Shown: piece after piece, positions 17,981 to 26,253 of the stretch | Layout: every line of letters starts with the position of its first letter | Numbering within the stretch: the stretch's first letter is position 1 | DNA from: Chryseobacterium luquanense | Lineage (GTDB): Bacteria; Bacteroidota; Bacteroidia; Flavobacteriales; Weeksellaceae | Direction of reading: 5' to 3' | DNA: 64,000 nt | Assembly (NCBI RefSeq): GCF_026460945.1 | Contig: NZ_JAOVZV010000015.1 | Span: forward strand, 278,996-342,995 | Translations under genes and position numbers: made by a program | The notes under the pieces: model-generated | Seen by the model: the letters and a program-made list of their open reading frames with translations, nothing else | Told to the model about the DNA's origin: nothing | The model's database searches: none

Positions 17981-18479
17981 CAGAACCCTATTTACAGATT
18001 TTTTGATCATGGCTTTTCTGGTTGCATTACAGGTTTTTGTATTGAACAGGATTACGCTGTTTGGTAAATTTACACCGGTTTTATATCCGGTTTTTGTGAT
18101 GTTTTATCCTTTTTTCAGAAATAAATTTCAATTTTTAGCTTTAAGTTTTTTAATTGGTCTTTCCGTTGACGGTTTTCTTGGTACATGGGGAATCAATGCT
18201 TTGGCAACTACTGCAATTGCTTATTTCCGCACGTTGATTTTCCGTACGTCTACAGATACTTCTACAGATTTCTTTTCATTTCAGTCTTTGCAGTGGACGC
18301 AGTTTTTACTGTTTCTTTTTTCAAGTATCTTTTTGCATCAGCTTTTGGTGCAATATATTGAGTTTTTCAAAATCAGCAGAATTTTTGAAATCTTATTTAA
18401 TGTGTTGGTAACTAGTGGAATTTCCTTTATATTTATCATCGTTTACGCATTAATCTTTAAAATCAAACAGAAAGTTTGA
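17973..18479 (+). CDS. mreD: Rod shape-determining protein MreD
   Basis: Polytopic inner-membrane partner of MreC. 168 residues with about five hydrophobic segments. Sequence conservation of MreD is low; the call relies on size, topology (for example FLSFLIGLSVDGFLG-like segment near residue 65) and position between mreC and the PBP2 gene, overlapping both. Confidence 0.9.
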   Translation: MISRTLFTDFLIMAFLVALQVFVLNRITLFGKFTPVLYPVFVMFYPFFRNKFQFLALSFLIGLSVDGFLGTWGINALATTAIAYFRTLIFRTSTDTSTDFFSFQSLQWTQFLLFLFSSIFLHQLLVQYIEFFKISRIFEILFNVLVTSGISFIFIIVYALIFKIKQKV

Positions 18480-20503
18480 ACGCACGCCATATAAAAATCT
18501 TAACCGTTCTCATCGTTATTGCTCTTATTTTTGTAGCAAGGCTTTCTTATTTACAGTTGTTTACAGACCGTTATGCATTGAATGCGGCGAATACTTCCAT
18601 CAAAACCGAATATGTAATTCCACAACGTGGAGTTATTTTCGACAGAAACGGAAAAATTATGGTAGGAAACCAGCCTGCTTATGAAGTTTCTTTTACTCAG
18701 GCGTTAATGAAACCTGATTTTGACACGTTGGCTTTCTGTAATTTAATGAAAATTGAGAAAAGAGATTTCATTAAAAAAATTAATACAATTAAGACTGAAA
18801 AATATTATTCTAAACTAACTCCAATGACTTTTCTGAAAGATTTAAGCAGAGAAGACATTGCGAGAGTTCAGGAAATTATATTTAAATATCCTGCCTTTAA
18901 TATTGTTCAGCGTCCACAAAGACAGTATGAAGTTTCCACTTCCGGAAATCTTTTAGGTTATACGAGTGAAGTAAACGACAGAGAAATTAAAAAAGATTCT
19001 GTGTATTATCTTCCGGGTGATCTTATCGGAAAAACAGGGATTGAGAAAGCTTACGAGAAAGAACTTCGTGGAGTAAAAGGAGTAAAATACATTCAAAAAG
19101 ATATTAAACTTAGAAATGTTGGCCCTTATAAAAACGGTTCTCTTGATAAAGATGTAATTACCGGAAAAGATATTACTTTGACGATTGATTACGACTTGCA
19201 GAGAATGGCTGAAGAGATGCTGGTGAATAAACATGGTGCAGTTGTCGCTTTAGACCCGAATAATGGCGAGGTTTTGGTTGCAGCAACAGGACCCGATATT
19301 GACCCAAATCTTTTTACCGGACCTCATAAATCTAAAAATCTTTACGCATTATCAAAAGATACAATTTACGAAAATAAACCAACCTTCGACCGCTCTTTAC
19401 AGGCTGGTTATCCTCCAGGCTCAACTTTCAAATTGCTGACGGCTTTAGCGGCAATGCAAATGGGAGTGATGGATGAAAAAACAATTTTCCCTTGTGGAGG
19501 TGGTTTCTTTTATAAAGGTAAAAGAATTAAAGGCCACGGTGGAGCAGATCCATTAATTCCTTCGATTCAGGTTTCGAGTAACTGTTTCTTTACGTATGCA
19601 TTTATTGCTATCATCAAAAAATATCCGGGAAATCCTTCAAAAGGTGTTGATGAATGGAAAAAAATCATGAGCAGTTTTGGTGTTGGTGAATTTTTAAATA
19701 ATGATTTTGCTGTTGGTGCAAAAGGTAGAATTCCTTCAGGAGATTTTTACGAGAGAAGATTTAAAGAAATTATAAAAGCCAACGGTTCTACAAAACAAAA
19801 TTATAAAAATTGGGACGAAATGTCAACCGGAGCCATCTATAACGGAATGGGACAAGGTGACGTGATGGTAACTCCACTTCAGTTGGCAAATTATGTTGGA
19901 GCCATTGCAAATAGGGGTTGGTATTATACTCCTCATATTGTAAAAGCGATTGATGGAAAACCTAATCCCGATCCTAGATTTAAAGTAAAACATAAAACGT
20001 TAGTTGATCCTAAACATTTTGAGCCTGTCTTAAAAGGAATGGAAGCCGTAGTTTTAAGAGGAACGGCGAGAGGTTTAATGTCTAAAGATTTTACACAATT
20101 AGCAAAAACGGGAACCGCGCAGGTTCCGCAGGGAAAAGATAATTCTATTTTTGTACTAATTGCTCCTGCTGAAAACCCCAAAATTGTGGTGGTTGCTGTA
20201 ATGGAACATGCGGGATTTGGTGCAACTTGGGCAGGTCCGGCTTGTACGGTTATTGCTGAAAAATACATTACCGGAGATTTAAAACGTGAACATCTTTATA
20301 AAAAAATGATTACGTCGAGTTTTATGCCTGAATATAAACGACAGTGGATTGTCGATTTAAAAAGGAAAGGACTTTATAAGGAACCAAAACCGGATTCGCT
20401 TAAACTTAAAAGAATTCAAGATAGTCTTAATTTAATTAAGAAAAAGAAAGAAGCGCTGCAAAAACAAATCAATACAGAAACCAAAAAACCTAAGAAACCA
20501 TGA
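18476..20503 (+). CDS. mrdA: Penicillin-binding protein 2, elongation-specific transpeptidase
   Basis: Cross-links lateral-wall peptidoglycan together with RodA. 675 residues: N-terminal TM (about 8-25), pedestal domain with PQRGVIFDRNG, then the transpeptidase with active-site SxxK as PGSTFK, SxN as SSNCF and KTG as AKTGTAQVP. The start is a TTG at 18476 that overlaps the mreD stop by 4 bp (TTGA); no ATG or GTG lies nearby upstream of the TM. A lysine-rich tail of about 40 residues follows the catalytic domain. Confidence 0.96.
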   Translation: MNARHIKILTVLIVIALIFVARLSYLQLFTDRYALNAANTSIKTEYVIPQRGVIFDRNGKIMVGNQPAYEVSFTQALMKPDFDTLAFCNLMKIEKRDFIKKINTIKTEKYYSKLTPMTFLKDLSREDIARVQEIIFKYPAFNIVQRPQRQYEVSTSGNLLGYTSEVNDREIKKDSVYYLPGDLIGKTGIEKAYEKELRGVKGVKYIQKDIKLRNVGPYKNGSLDKDVITGKDITLTIDYDLQRMAEEMLVNKHGAVVALDPNNGEVLVAATGPDIDPNLFTGPHKSKNLYALSKDTIYENKPTFDRSLQAGYPPGSTFKLLTALAAMQMGVMDEKTIFPCGGGFFYKGKRIKGHGGADPLIPSIQVSSNCFFTYAFIAIIKKYPGNPSKGVDEWKKIMSSFGVGEFLNNDFAVGAKGRIPSGDFYERRFKEIIKANGSTKQNYKNWDEMSTGAIYNGMGQGDVMVTPLQLANYVGAIANRGWYYTPHIVKAIDGKPNPDPRFKVKHKTLVDPKHFEPVLKGMEAVVLRGTARGLMSKDFTQLAKTGTAQVPQGKDNSIFVLIAPAENPKIVVVAVMEHAGFGATWAGPACTVIAEKYITGDLKREHLYKKMITSSFMPEYKRQWIVDLKRKGLYKEPKPDSLKLKRIQDSLNLIKKKKEALQKQINTETKKPKKP

Positions 20504-21747
20504 AGTGGACAGAAGGAATAGATAAATTGGGGCTTGGTCTGTATTTTCTGTTGTGTACATTCGCAATAGCGAATATTTACAGTGTTAATAAAGATTTAGG
20601 TGAAAAACAATTGATTTTTTTCGGAATTTCTCTTTTTGTTGGTCTAATTATTTTTGTCAGCAGAAGCAAGTTTTTCGAAAACATGTCAAGTATCATTTAT
20701 ATTGGTGGAATCTTGCTTCTGTTGGGGCTTTTTCCTTTTGGAACCGAAATTTTAGGGCAAAAAAACTGGTATAAGTTCGGAGGCATTACGATGCAGCCGG
20801 TAGAGTTTTCTAAAATTGGGGTTTCGCTGATGTTGGCAAATTATGTCTCGGGATCAGAATTTAATCTTAAAAATAGGAAATCATTAATTACAGTTTTTGG
20901 AATTATAGCAATTCCTGCCGCTGTAGTTTTAGCAATTCCGGATGTCGGTTCATTGCTTGTGTTTACGGCGTTTTTTATCGCTTTATATCGAGAGGGATTA
21001 TCAGGAAAACTATTTTTGATTGGAGGTCTTTTTGGAGCCGTTTTCCTTATTGCCAATTATCTTAATGATCCTTTGCAATGGAGTTTATGGTATTTTACAT
21101 TATTTATCTTAGTAATAGGAGGGATTTGGTTTGCGTTTAATGCTGCTTTTCTTCGCAAGAATATTTACACTCTTTTACCAGGAGCAGGAATCGTACTTTT
21201 GTTGGCTGCGTTATCATTCATCTCACCTGTTATTTTTGAAAAACTTCCAAAGCACCAACAGGAGCGTGTTGAGGTTTTATATAAAGGAGAAAGAGAGTTT
21301 CGCGATACTTCGGGTTATAACTTATTATATTCAAAAACAGCGATCGGTTCCGGCGGAATGTTTGGAAAAGGATTCCGTGAAGGTTCTGTTACCCAAGGAA
21401 AGTTCGTTCCGGAGCAGGAAACCGATTATATTTTCTGTACCGTTGGTGAAGAATGGGGCTTTGTAGGAAGTGCCGTTCTGGTCTTATCTTATATGATTTA
21501 CATCGGTCGAATCTATTATCTCGCAGAAAAGCAGAAATCCGTATTTAACAGGGTTTTTGGGTATAGTTTTGCCTCAATCCTTTTAATGCACTTTTCCATC
21601 AATTTAGGCATGGTTATGGGGCTTTTTCCAACGGTGGGTATCCCGTTGCCGTATTTCAGTTATGGTGGAAGTTCATTACTTGCCTTTTCAATCATGACTT
21701 TTATTTTCTTTAAACTTAATTACGCAGATAAAAACAGTTTGGTTTAG
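20500..21747 (+). CDS. rodA: Rod shape-determining protein RodA, SEDS glycosyltransferase
   Basis: Polymerises lipid II into glycan strands in the elongasome. 415 residues, about ten TM segments. Seen: QKNWYKFGGITMQPVEFSKIG, PDVGSLLVF, ETDYIFCTVGEEWGF and GIPLPYFSYGGSSLLA, all SEDS signatures, including the catalytic Asp region. It starts inside the last codons of mrdA (ATGA overlap), which matches the known PBP2-RodA pairing. Confidence 0.96.
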   Translation: MKWTEGIDKLGLGLYFLLCTFAIANIYSVNKDLGEKQLIFFGISLFVGLIIFVSRSKFFENMSSIIYIGGILLLLGLFPFGTEILGQKNWYKFGGITMQPVEFSKIGVSLMLANYVSGSEFNLKNRKSLITVFGIIAIPAAVVLAIPDVGSLLVFTAFFIALYREGLSGKLFLIGGLFGAVFLIANYLNDPLQWSLWYFTLFILVIGGIWFAFNAAFLRKNIYTLLPGAGIVLLLAALSFISPVIFEKLPKHQQERVEVLYKGEREFRDTSGYNLLYSKTAIGSGGMFGKGFREGSVTQGKFVPEQETDYIFCTVGEEWGFVGSAVLVLSYMIYIGRIYYLAEKQKSVFNRVFGYSFASILLMHFSINLGMVMGLFPTVGIPLPYFSYGGSSLLAFSIMTFIFFKLNYADKNSLV

Positions 21748-21904
21748 AACTGGAAGAGGAAGCCGGATGATAAAGTCTGAACGTATTCTTCAGAGTTAAT
21801 ATTTAAAATCCGCTCAATCTGTAAAATCCGCAAGAAATTCTTCTTAGATTTAGTTTGGATCTGAGTATATCCAAATAGAAATTTACAAAATCAAATATAT
21901 ATTT

Positions 21905-22486
21905 ATGAGAGAAGCTTACTTCATTGACGAAAATTTTGAAAATATAGATTTCACTCAACAATCTTTAGAAGTTGGCGAATACGAAAATTGTACTTTCCGA
22001 AATTGTAATTTTGAATATGTAAATCTCTCCGAAATTAAATTTACCGACTCTGAGTTCTTCGAATGTAATTTAAGCATGACAAAACTTGCTGGAACGGCTT
22101 TCAGAGATGTTATATTTAAAGAATGTAAAATGTTTGGAATGCAATTCAATGATTGCAATGAGTTCGGAATGTCTTTTAAATTTGATGGTTGTGCTTTAAA
22201 TAATTCTGTTTTTTATAAGTCAACTATTAGAAAAACAGTTTTCAAAAATTCGAAACTAATTGAAGTTGATTTTTCTGAGTCTGATATTTCCAATTCTGTC
22301 ATTTCAAACTGTGATTTAAGCGGAGCAATTTTCGACAGAACCAATTTAGAAAAAGCAGATTTAAGAACTTCTTTCAATTATACAATCAATCCTTCCTCAA
22401 ATAAACTTAAGAAGACCAAATTTTCACTTTCTGAAATTCATGGGCTCTTACGTCAACTTGATATAGAAATCGATAAGAATAGCTAA
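21905..22486 (+). CDS. Pentapeptide-repeat protein (Qnr/McbG-like size)
   Basis: 193 residues built of A(D/N)LXX-type pentapeptide repeats (CTFRNCNFEYVNLSEIKF..., CDLSGAIFDRTNLEKADLRTS), expected to fold as a right-handed square beta-helix. Length, the acidic surface and the C-terminal capping segment (YTINPSSNKLKKTKFS... with a final helix GLLRQLDIEID) resemble Qnr-type gyrase-protecting proteins, including the 'SFNYTINPSSN' style. Whether it protects gyrase is unknown. Single gene downstream of rodA, separated by 157 bp. Confidence 0.8.
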   Translation: MREAYFIDENFENIDFTQQSLEVGEYENCTFRNCNFEYVNLSEIKFTDSEFFECNLSMTKLAGTAFRDVIFKECKMFGMQFNDCNEFGMSFKFDGCALNNSVFYKSTIRKTVFKNSKLIEVDFSESDISNSVISNCDLSGAIFDRTNLEKADLRTSFNYTINPSSNKLKKTKFSLSEIHGLLRQLDIEIDKNS

Positions 22487-22516
22487 TTTATTAGCTTATA
22501 GATTATAAACAAAATT

Positions 22517-22540
22517 AAAGCCATCAAATCTGATGGCTTT
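22517..22540. terminator. Bidirectional terminator between the pentapeptide and NlpC/P60 genes
   Basis: Perfect 10-bp stem AAAGCCATCA / TGATGGCTTT with the tetraloop AATC; it serves the two convergent genes. Confidence 0.82.
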
Positions 22541-22563
22541 ATATATAAATCAATTATTTAAGA

Positions 22564-23253
22564 CTAAAAATTAGTAGTTGCTAAATTATTGTAGTTATCT
22601 CCGTTTTCGTTGATTACTCTTTTTGCGAATCTGAATTTAGGTCCCCAATAAGAATCATTCAGTGAAGAAATCATAACACCCTTTGATGTTGCCGCATGAA
22701 TAAATTTCACTTCACCTTCTTCTGTTACATCTTCTACAATTCCTACGTGAGAAATTCTTCTACCGTGAGAAAAGAAAATTAGGTCACCTTTCTGAAGATT
22801 TTCTTTATCGATTGCTTCTCCTTCTTGAGATTGAGAAGCTGCAACTCTTGGCAACGTAAGTCCTGCTGCTGCACCGAAAACTGATAATACAAATGCTGAA
22901 CAATCGATTCCGTTTCTTGTAGTTCCTCCATATCTGTAAGGAGTTCCGATATAAGTAGAAGCTTCTGCTAAAATATTGTCGATTGTCTTGTTATGCTTGA
23001 TCGCTTTTGCGATTTCAGAATTTTTTATAGAATTCTTGGCGTTAGATAGCGCAACTGCTTTTTCAGAGATAAAAGAATTGATTAATGTCTTCTTATCTTT
23101 CTCTAACTGAGTGTCTAAAGCAGTAAGTTTGGCATCTGTTTTGTACTCTTTATTGTAAGTTGCCGGTTTTGAAACGACGTAATTTGTTACGCATGATTGA
23201 AGTGATATTGTAGAAACGAAAGCAACTAAATAAAACAAAACTCTTTTCTTCAT
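22564..23253 (-). CDS. C40 (NlpC/P60) peptidase lipoprotein
   Basis: Cell-wall D,L-endopeptidase. 229 residues. Lipoprotein signal (STISLQSCV, Cys21), a helical linker of about 60 residues, then the NlpC/P60 domain (about 95-215). The catalytic Cys is in GIDCSAFV, the His in ISHVGIVE and the third polar residue in FIHAATS. Likely attached to the outer membrane and remodelling peptidoglycan. Transcribed alone from its own -7 box. Confidence 0.92.
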   Translation of the reverse strand: MKKRVLFYLVAFVSTISLQSCVTNYVVSKPATYNKEYKTDAKLTALDTQLEKDKKTLINSFISEKAVALSNAKNSIKNSEIAKAIKHNKTIDNILAEASTYIGTPYRYGGTTRNGIDCSAFVLSVFGAAAGLTLPRVAASQSQEGEAIDKENLQKGDLIFFSHGRRISHVGIVEDVTEEGEVKFIHAATSKGVMISSLNDSYWGPKFRFAKRVINENGDNYNNLATTNF

Positions 23254-23739
23254 AAATTTTCTATTGTCCGTGTTAAAAAGGTATATTTTTCTCTAAAGCC
23301 TTACAAAAGTAGAGATATCTGCCAAGACGGCATCAATATGATTATTGTCATGTTCTTGTTTTAACACATTTTAACATCCTTTTTTAATATGTTAAAGAAA
23401 TAACTGCGTTGAGGGGCCTATTTTCTATGACATCTAATTTTTTTCATTAAGATTTTTTAACATAATTATTATAGATGCTTACTATTAATAGAAATTTTAT
23501 TTTTTTAAATAATTATAATAATCTCAAATACTGTTAAATAAAATGGAGATTAAAAGCTAAATAATGCTTTTATCCCTATTATTTCCGAGTAATATATCTG
23601 TTAAGATAATATATGTTCGAAGCTTCTTAACGCTCTTGAATTTATTTATATCTCATGTCTCAATAATAAAATTAATTTTAAGCAAAAAAAATTCCCCGCA
23701 TTAACGGGGAACCTTCACTAATATGGAACTTTACAGATG
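23254..23739. other. 486-bp intergenic region between glnN and the NlpC/P60 gene
   Basis: Holds the NlpC/P60 promoter (-7 TACTTTTG on the minus strand at 23304-23311, with a possible TTG 22 nt upstream) and the glnN terminator at 23684-23711. The remaining ~370 bp is very AT-rich, with no convincing ORF, RNA or repeat seen. It may be the remains of a lost gene or a regulatory spacer. Confidence 0.5.
23684..23711 (-). terminator. Rho-independent terminator of glnN
   Basis: On the minus strand: stem TTCCCCG / CGGGGAA with a 6-nt loop, followed by eight T. It stands 28 bp after the glnN stop. Confidence 0.85.
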
Positions 23740-25935
23740 TTATCTTGTAAATAACATTTCTCTATATTTCGTCATTGGCCAAAGCTCGTCATCAACCATC
23801 ATTTCAAGATCGTCAGATGCTTCTCTGATCGGATCAAATAACGGAATAACGCTTGTGCAGTATAGTTCTGCCTGCTTTTGGCTTTCAGACGTTGCTTTTG
23901 CAGCTTCTCTCGCTTTCATAAGATCTTCAACACCTAATTTAATTTTAGAAATGTTTCCTGAAATCTGAGTAATTAAGCTCATCTGCTCTTTAGCAAGAGT
24001 TTTGAATTCTTTATCATCAAAAATTTCTTTAAGACCTCTTACGTTTTCAATCAGTCTGTTCTGATAATTTAAAGCCGAAGGAATAATGTGGTTTCTTGCG
24101 ATGTCACTCAATACTCTTGCTTCGATATCAATAACTGTTGAATATTTTTCTAATTTAATTTCGTTTCTCGCCTCAACTTCTCTATGATTGAAGATTCCGA
24201 TTTCCTCATATAGATCAAGGAATTTCTGGTTCATTTCCTGCTTTAAAGCTTCAGGAGTAGTTTTCCAGTTGTTTAAGCCTCTTTTTTCAGCTTCTAAAGC
24301 CCAATCATCAGAATATCCGTCACCTTCAAACATAATGTTTTTACACTGCTTGATGTATTCTCTTAATACATTAAAGATTGCTTCGTCTTTTTTAAGACCT
24401 GTTTCAATTAAAGCGTCCACTTCTACTTTGAAATCGCTTAATTGTTTTGCCGCAATCGTGTTCATTACGGTCATAGATTCTGCACAGTTTGCAGAAGAAC
24501 CTACCGCTCTGATCTCGAATTTATTTCCGGTAAATGCAAATGGAGATGTTCTGTTTCTGTCAGTATTATCCAACAAAATTTCAGGAATTTTTCCAACTAC
24601 ATTTAATTTTAAGTCAGTTTTTTCGTCTGGTGAAAGTTTCCCTTCCGTTACTTTTTCAAGCTCTTCCAAAACTCTGAACAACTGACTTCCAATAAATACT
24701 GAAATAATTGCCGGTGGAGCTTCGTTTGCACCCAATCTGTGATCGTTGCTTGCAGAAGCAATACTTGCTCTTAAAAGATCTGCATATTCGTGAACTGCCT
24801 TAATTGTATTCACGAAAAATGTTAAGAACTGTAAGTTTTTCTTTGGGTTTTTTCCCGGGCTTAAAAGGTTTTCGCCAGTATCAGTTGCCAAAGACCAGTT
24901 GTTGTGTTTCCCACTTCCGTTTACACCTGCGAAAGGTTTTTCGTGGAATAAAATATGGAAATGGTGTCTGTGAGCAATTCTTGCCATAACGTCCATCAAC
25001 AGAGAGTTGTGGTCAACAGCAACGTTTACTTCTTCAAACATCGGAGCTAACTCAAATTGGTTTGGAGCTACTTCGTTGTGTCTTGTAGTAACCGGAATTC
25101 CCAATTTCATACATTCAACTTCCAGCTCTTTCATGAAGTTCATAACTCTTGTAGGAATTGAACCGAAATAATGGTCATCCAATTGCTGTCCTTTTGCAGG
25201 AGAATGTCCTAATAAAGTTTTACCTGTTAAAACTAAATCTGGACGAGACTGATACAATGCTGAATCAACCAGGAAATATTCTTGCTCCCAACCTAAAGTA
25301 GGAGTTACTTTCGTTACATTTTTGTCGAAATACTGCATAACATTCGTTGCAGCTTCGTCTACAGCGTGCAAAGCTCTCAATAAAGGTGCTTTGTAATCTA
25401 AAGTTTCTCCTGTGTAAGAAATAAAGATAGAAGGAATACACAAAGTAGTTCCCATAATAAATGCCGGAGATGTAGGATCCCAAGCCGTATAACCTCTTGC
25501 TTCAAACGTGTTTCTGATTCCACCATTCGGGAAAGAAGATGCATCAGGCTCTTGCTGAATCAATAAGTTTCCGCTGAATCTTTCGATTGCTCTACCACCT
25601 TCTATAGGAGTGAAGAATGAATCGTGCTTTTCTGCAGTGCTTCCAGTCAATGGCTGAAACCAGTGCGTGTAATGGGTAACCCCTTTGCTCATTGCCCAGT
25701 CTTTCATAGCAACAGCTACCTGATCTGCAATTAGTCTCTGGATTTTACTTCCTTTTTTAATAGCATCCATAATAGATTGGAATGCTTCTTTTGTTAAGTA
25801 TTCTCTCATTGTGTTTTCAGAGAATACATTTTCACAAAATAATTCTGATAATTTAGCAGGAATTTCTACTGAATTATCTTTTCTAAAGTCCTTGAATGGT
25901 AAAGTTTCTAAAGCTTTAAATCTTAAAGTTGACAT
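23740..25935 (-). CDS. glnN: Glutamine synthetase type III
   Basis: ATP-dependent synthesis of glutamine from glutamate and ammonia. 731 residues, the GSIII length, about 1.6 times GSI. Seen: the GSIII-specific N-terminus, GWEQEYFLVD (metal Glu), VTTRHNEVAPNQFELAPMFEEVN, GKHNNWSLATDTGENLL and NRTSPFAFTGNKFEIRAVGSSAN. Forms dodecamers. Monocistronic with its own terminator; type III is the usual GS of Bacteroidota. Confidence 0.97.
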   Translation of the reverse strand: MSTLRFKALETLPFKDFRKDNSVEIPAKLSELFCENVFSENTMREYLTKEAFQSIMDAIKKGSKIQRLIADQVAVAMKDWAMSKGVTHYTHWFQPLTGSTAEKHDSFFTPIEGGRAIERFSGNLLIQQEPDASSFPNGGIRNTFEARGYTAWDPTSPAFIMGTTLCIPSIFISYTGETLDYKAPLLRALHAVDEAATNVMQYFDKNVTKVTPTLGWEQEYFLVDSALYQSRPDLVLTGKTLLGHSPAKGQQLDDHYFGSIPTRVMNFMKELEVECMKLGIPVTTRHNEVAPNQFELAPMFEEVNVAVDHNSLLMDVMARIAHRHHFHILFHEKPFAGVNGSGKHNNWSLATDTGENLLSPGKNPKKNLQFLTFFVNTIKAVHEYADLLRASIASASNDHRLGANEAPPAIISVFIGSQLFRVLEELEKVTEGKLSPDEKTDLKLNVVGKIPEILLDNTDRNRTSPFAFTGNKFEIRAVGSSANCAESMTVMNTIAAKQLSDFKVEVDALIETGLKKDEAIFNVLREYIKQCKNIMFEGDGYSDDWALEAEKRGLNNWKTTPEALKQEMNQKFLDLYEEIGIFNHREVEARNEIKLEKYSTVIDIEARVLSDIARNHIIPSALNYQNRLIENVRGLKEIFDDKEFKTLAKEQMSLITQISGNISKIKLGVEDLMKAREAAKATSESQKQAELYCTSVIPLFDPIREASDDLEMMVDDELWPMTKYREMLFTR

Positions 25936-26253
25936 ATAGTGTTGAATTTTTATGGCGCAAATTTACAAAAAAAATGAATTGAAAATAAAATACCCCTAAT
26001 TTTTTTAGACTATTTAATTATTTGTTTTGGTTTTAATTTCAATTGACCCCTGTTCTAATATGGGGTGTTTTTAAAATGGAATTAATTTTCCGTTTAAATA
26101 AGATTAATATGGGTGCAGATAAACATTTTTTCTGTTAAAATAGGATTTAAAATTAAGTTTAAATCATTTTGAGAGTAATGATTTCCTGAATTCATTTTAA
26201 AAAACAAACTTATGATGCTCAAGAATCCTTATTTTTGAATAAATCAAAACCCG
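25936..26253. other. 318-bp divergent intergenic region (glnN / MORN-repeat gene)
   Basis: Contains a -7 box for glnN (TAAATTTG, minus strand, 25958-25965) and one for the downstream plus-strand gene (TATTTTTG, 26230-26237). A short hairpin ACCCC / GGGGT at 26046-26066 followed by GTTTTT is seen in the middle. Otherwise AT-rich and featureless. Confidence 0.5.

Noticed and set aside
24188..24685. A 165-residue open frame antisense to glnN
   Set aside because: It lies wholly within glnN on the other strand, has no promoter or plausible family, and arises from the codon bias of glnN.
26046..26072. ACCCC/GGGGT hairpin before the MORN-repeat gene as a riboswitch or attenuator
   Set aside because: The stem is only 5 bp with an 11-nt loop and there is no supporting leader peptide or aptamer-like structure.
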